A DNA stretch of 64,000 bases from assembly GCA_016714565.1 (NCBI GenBank), contig JADKDM010000025.1:1-64000 (forward strand), written 5' to 3'. Under the pieces are notes generated by a model, which had not been told where the DNA came from, searched no databases, and was given only the letters and a program-made list of their open reading frames with translations. This DNA is from Candidatus Villigracilis propinquus (GTDB taxonomy: Bacteria; Chloroflexota; Anaerolineae; Anaerolineales; Villigracilaceae). Positions within the stretch are counted from its first letter, which is position 1; each line of letters opens with the position of its first letter. The position numbers and the translations under genes were made by a program. Positions 62,431 through 64,000 of this stretch are shown piece after piece.

Positions 62431-63561
62431 CTAGAGCTTTTTCCGATAGACGCGGTTATTCTTATACTCCACGCCGTTCAGGTTTTTCAAATCCGCGCGC
62501 ATTTGCTCGGTGGTCTCGGCAACCTGCGTCATTTCCACATGCACGAATTGATCGAAATTCAGCAGGGTGTTTCCCATGGCGTAATACAGCAGGGCATTGC
62601 CGCCATGTCCCTGGAATTCAGGCAAAATCCCCATGCCGTTGACAGAGACTGTGTTCGTGCGGCGCATTTCCAGCAGTATGTCGATCAGGCCGAACGGGAA
62701 CAACTTTCCTTTTGCGCGCTGCATGGCAGCAGACACATCATAGAACGCGAACAAAAAACCAACCACATCCTCGCCATGCGTGATGATCTTGATCAGGCGG
62801 TGATCGGCGATGGTCATGATATTCTCCACTACAAAATCAATTTCCTTTTGCGAAAGTGGATAATATTCCCAGTTAGCCACAAAGGCATTATTGTAGGCGG
62901 TCCCGATCCGATCTGCCCATTGAAGCAATTCCTTTTTATTCTTGAACATCTTTATTTCAAGATGACCGCGCTCCATCACCCGTTCGGAGATGCGCTTCAC
63001 CCGCTCAGGGAGTTGAAACTTGTCCGCGGGAAGATAACACGAGACAAAATCCACTTCCTTGACGAAGCCCTGCGCCTCCACCAATGACTGGTAGTAGGCG
63101 TGGTTATAATTGAGCATGGTCATCGTCTGACGGTGCTCATGGCCGAGGATCAACGTCCCGTATCCATCCAACGGCCCCATGCCTTTCGGGCCGATCACGG
63201 TTTCCAAACCGCGAGCTTTAGCCCAGCCAAAGACCGTGTTGAACAAAACGGTTGCGGCTTCCAAATCATTCTCACACTCGAACAGGTAGAAATCCGCGGT
63301 TTTCTCATTATGAAATTTATTGAAAGGATTGTTCTCAATTGCAGCGATACGCCCCACATCCTTCCCGTCACGCACAGCGAGAAAAAACTCCACATTCGAG
63401 TGCTCGTGAAAGGGATGCTTTTTGCGGTTAAGCTGATTGTACGCATCCACGTTCAACGGCGGCACCCACTGCGGGCAATCCGCATAGATGCGCTGGGGCA
63501 ACTCCACAAAACGCTTAACCTGCTTTTTGTTATCGGTGTCCACTTTTTCGATGGTGAGCAT
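62431..63561 (-). CDS. GNAT-type acetyltransferase-like protein (double domain)
   Basis: The protein has 376 residues. The N-terminal half is KRFVELPQRIYADCPQWVPPLNVDAYNQLNRKKHPF...EFFLAVRDGKDVGRIAAIENN. The second half has VVGFLFAFYDVSAAMQRAKGKL and VNGMGILPEFQGHGGNALLYYAM, a typical acetyl-CoA binding loop. This two-part layout is common for GNAT-like proteins of unknown substrate. AGGAGA lies 7 bases before the ATG at 63561; the longer reading to 63600 has no such site. Confidence 0.75.
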   Translation of the reverse strand: MLTIEKVDTDNKKQVKRFVELPQRIYADCPQWVPPLNVDAYNQLNRKKHPFHEHSNVEFFLAVRDGKDVGRIAAIENNPFNKFHNEKTADFYLFECENDLEAATVLFNTVFGWAKARGLETVIGPKGMGPLDGYGTLILGHEHRQTMTMLNYNHAYYQSLVEAQGFVKEVDFVSCYLPADKFQLPERVKRISERVMERGHLEIKMFKNKKELLQWADRIGTAYNNAFVANWEYYPLSQKEIDFVVENIMTIADHRLIKIITHGEDVVGFLFAFYDVSAAMQRAKGKLFPFGLIDILLEMRRTNTVSVNGMGILPEFQGHGGNALLYYAMGNTLLNFDQFVHVEMTQVAETTEQMRADLKNLNGVEYKNNRVYRKKL

Positions 63562-63691
63562 AAAAAGTCTCCTGCGGGAAGGAATAATAGCTTGTGCCAA
63601 GTATATAACACCTTATATTGGATTGGTTATTTCCAAAAGGCAAAAAATAACTCCGTGCTATACTTGGGAAATTCCAATAAGTAGAGGCAAA

Positions 63692-64000
63692 ATGACCGGT
63701 AAAACTCATCAGGAAATGCTGGCAAAATACGCGGAAGCCATCGTCAAGGTCGGCTTGAATATCCGCGCCGGGCAGCGATTAATCATCACGCTTATGGCTA
63801 CCCGTGGCGTACCGCATCAATTCGCTCCACTGATCCATGAAATAACTAAAGCCGCCTATGGGGTCGGCGCAAAATATGTGGAAGTGCTCTGGGGAGATGA
63901 AGAAATGCTGCGCCTGCGCGCCCAGTATGCGCCACGCGATTCTTTTGATGAATATCCAAACCACACCATTGACGCCATCATGAATATGATCCAGAACGGC
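63692..64000 (+). CDS. M29-family aminopeptidase, cut by the window end
   Basis: The first 103 residues of a thermophilic-type aminopeptidase (M29; AmpS/PepS). MLAKYAEAIVKVGLNIRAGQRLIIT is the family N-terminus and ITKAAYGVGAKYVEVLWGDEEMLRLRAQYAP follows. These are cytoplasmic metallo-aminopeptidases that finish peptide breakdown. AGAGG lies 7 bases before the ATG, and TATACT at 63659-63664 is a possible -10 box. The catalytic metal ligands lie beyond the window. Confidence 0.85.
   Translation, partial: MTGKTHQEMLAKYAEAIVKVGLNIRAGQRLIITLMATRGVPHQFAPLIHEITKAAYGVGAKYVEVLWGDEEMLRLRAQYAPRDSFDEYPNHTIDAIMNMIQNG

Overview
The window looks like a chromosomal stretch of a Chloroflexota bacterium, probably class Anaerolineae. 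This is inferred from the style of the proteins: Thr/Pro-rich lipoproteins with SH3 domains, Tat-exported YkuD L,D-transpeptidases, a cytoplasmic GH13 enzyme of about 990 residues, and a cell envelope gene set without LPS genes. It is also suggested by many short palindromic intergenic repeats and many start codons that sit directly behind a TATAAT-like -10 box. No prophage, integrase, insertion sequence or CRISPR array was seen.

Layout. Positions 1-7250 carry recognisable genes that are broken by frequent frameshifts: a PrsW-like protease, trmI, a TPR/zinc-ribbon protein, rplY (L25), a repeat-rich membrane protein, a HAMP receptor, a GNAT protein and a transporter. Unrelated and normally conserved genes are all damaged, so low consensus quality at a contig end is more likely than decay. 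From 7.3 kb the frames are mostly clean. There follow a 1210-residue PAS/GAF/GGDEF protein, an ALDH7 dehydrogenase, a thioesterase-racemase pair, small lipoproteins, relA/spoT, moeA-VKOR, a TrmH-type methyltransferase, a CDF-like transporter, a 3D/G5 cell wall protein, an LCP protein with rsmA, and two SH3 lipoproteins.

The middle (28.6-32.8 kb) is a reverse-strand cluster of class II aldolase, mtnA, PfkB kinase and ahcY. It looks dedicated to clearing the by-products of S-adenosylmethionine use (adenosylhomocysteine and methylthioadenosine). After it come a PotD-like lipoprotein, a TPR-SLT lytic transglycosylase, a glutaredoxin/DUF2085 fusion coupled to pgeF, and yggS-yggT-yggU. These are followed by a CcdA-like protein, a YkuD enzyme, a patatin operon and a CAP/LysM protein.

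The right part holds cysE, a carbamate kinase overlapping a sulfotransferase, an MFS transporter, smpB, an initiator tRNA, and a response regulator that has lost its phosphorylation site. Beyond these lie an orphan DNA methyltransferase, a second YkuD enzyme, a SWIM zinc-finger protein, a GH13 enzyme with a long Lys/Ala-rich tail, a membrane histidine kinase, a double-GNAT protein and the start of an M29 aminopeptidase cut by the window end.

Most single frameshifts after 7.3 kb fall in short homopolymers (relA, moeA, ALDH7, the 3D protein, one lipoprotein) and are probably sequencing errors. The most notable biology is the recurrent leaderless promoter layout, several families of palindromic repeats, the SAM by-product cluster, the basic tails on metabolic enzymes and the phospho-site-less regulator. 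I found no clear undescribed defence or mobile system.
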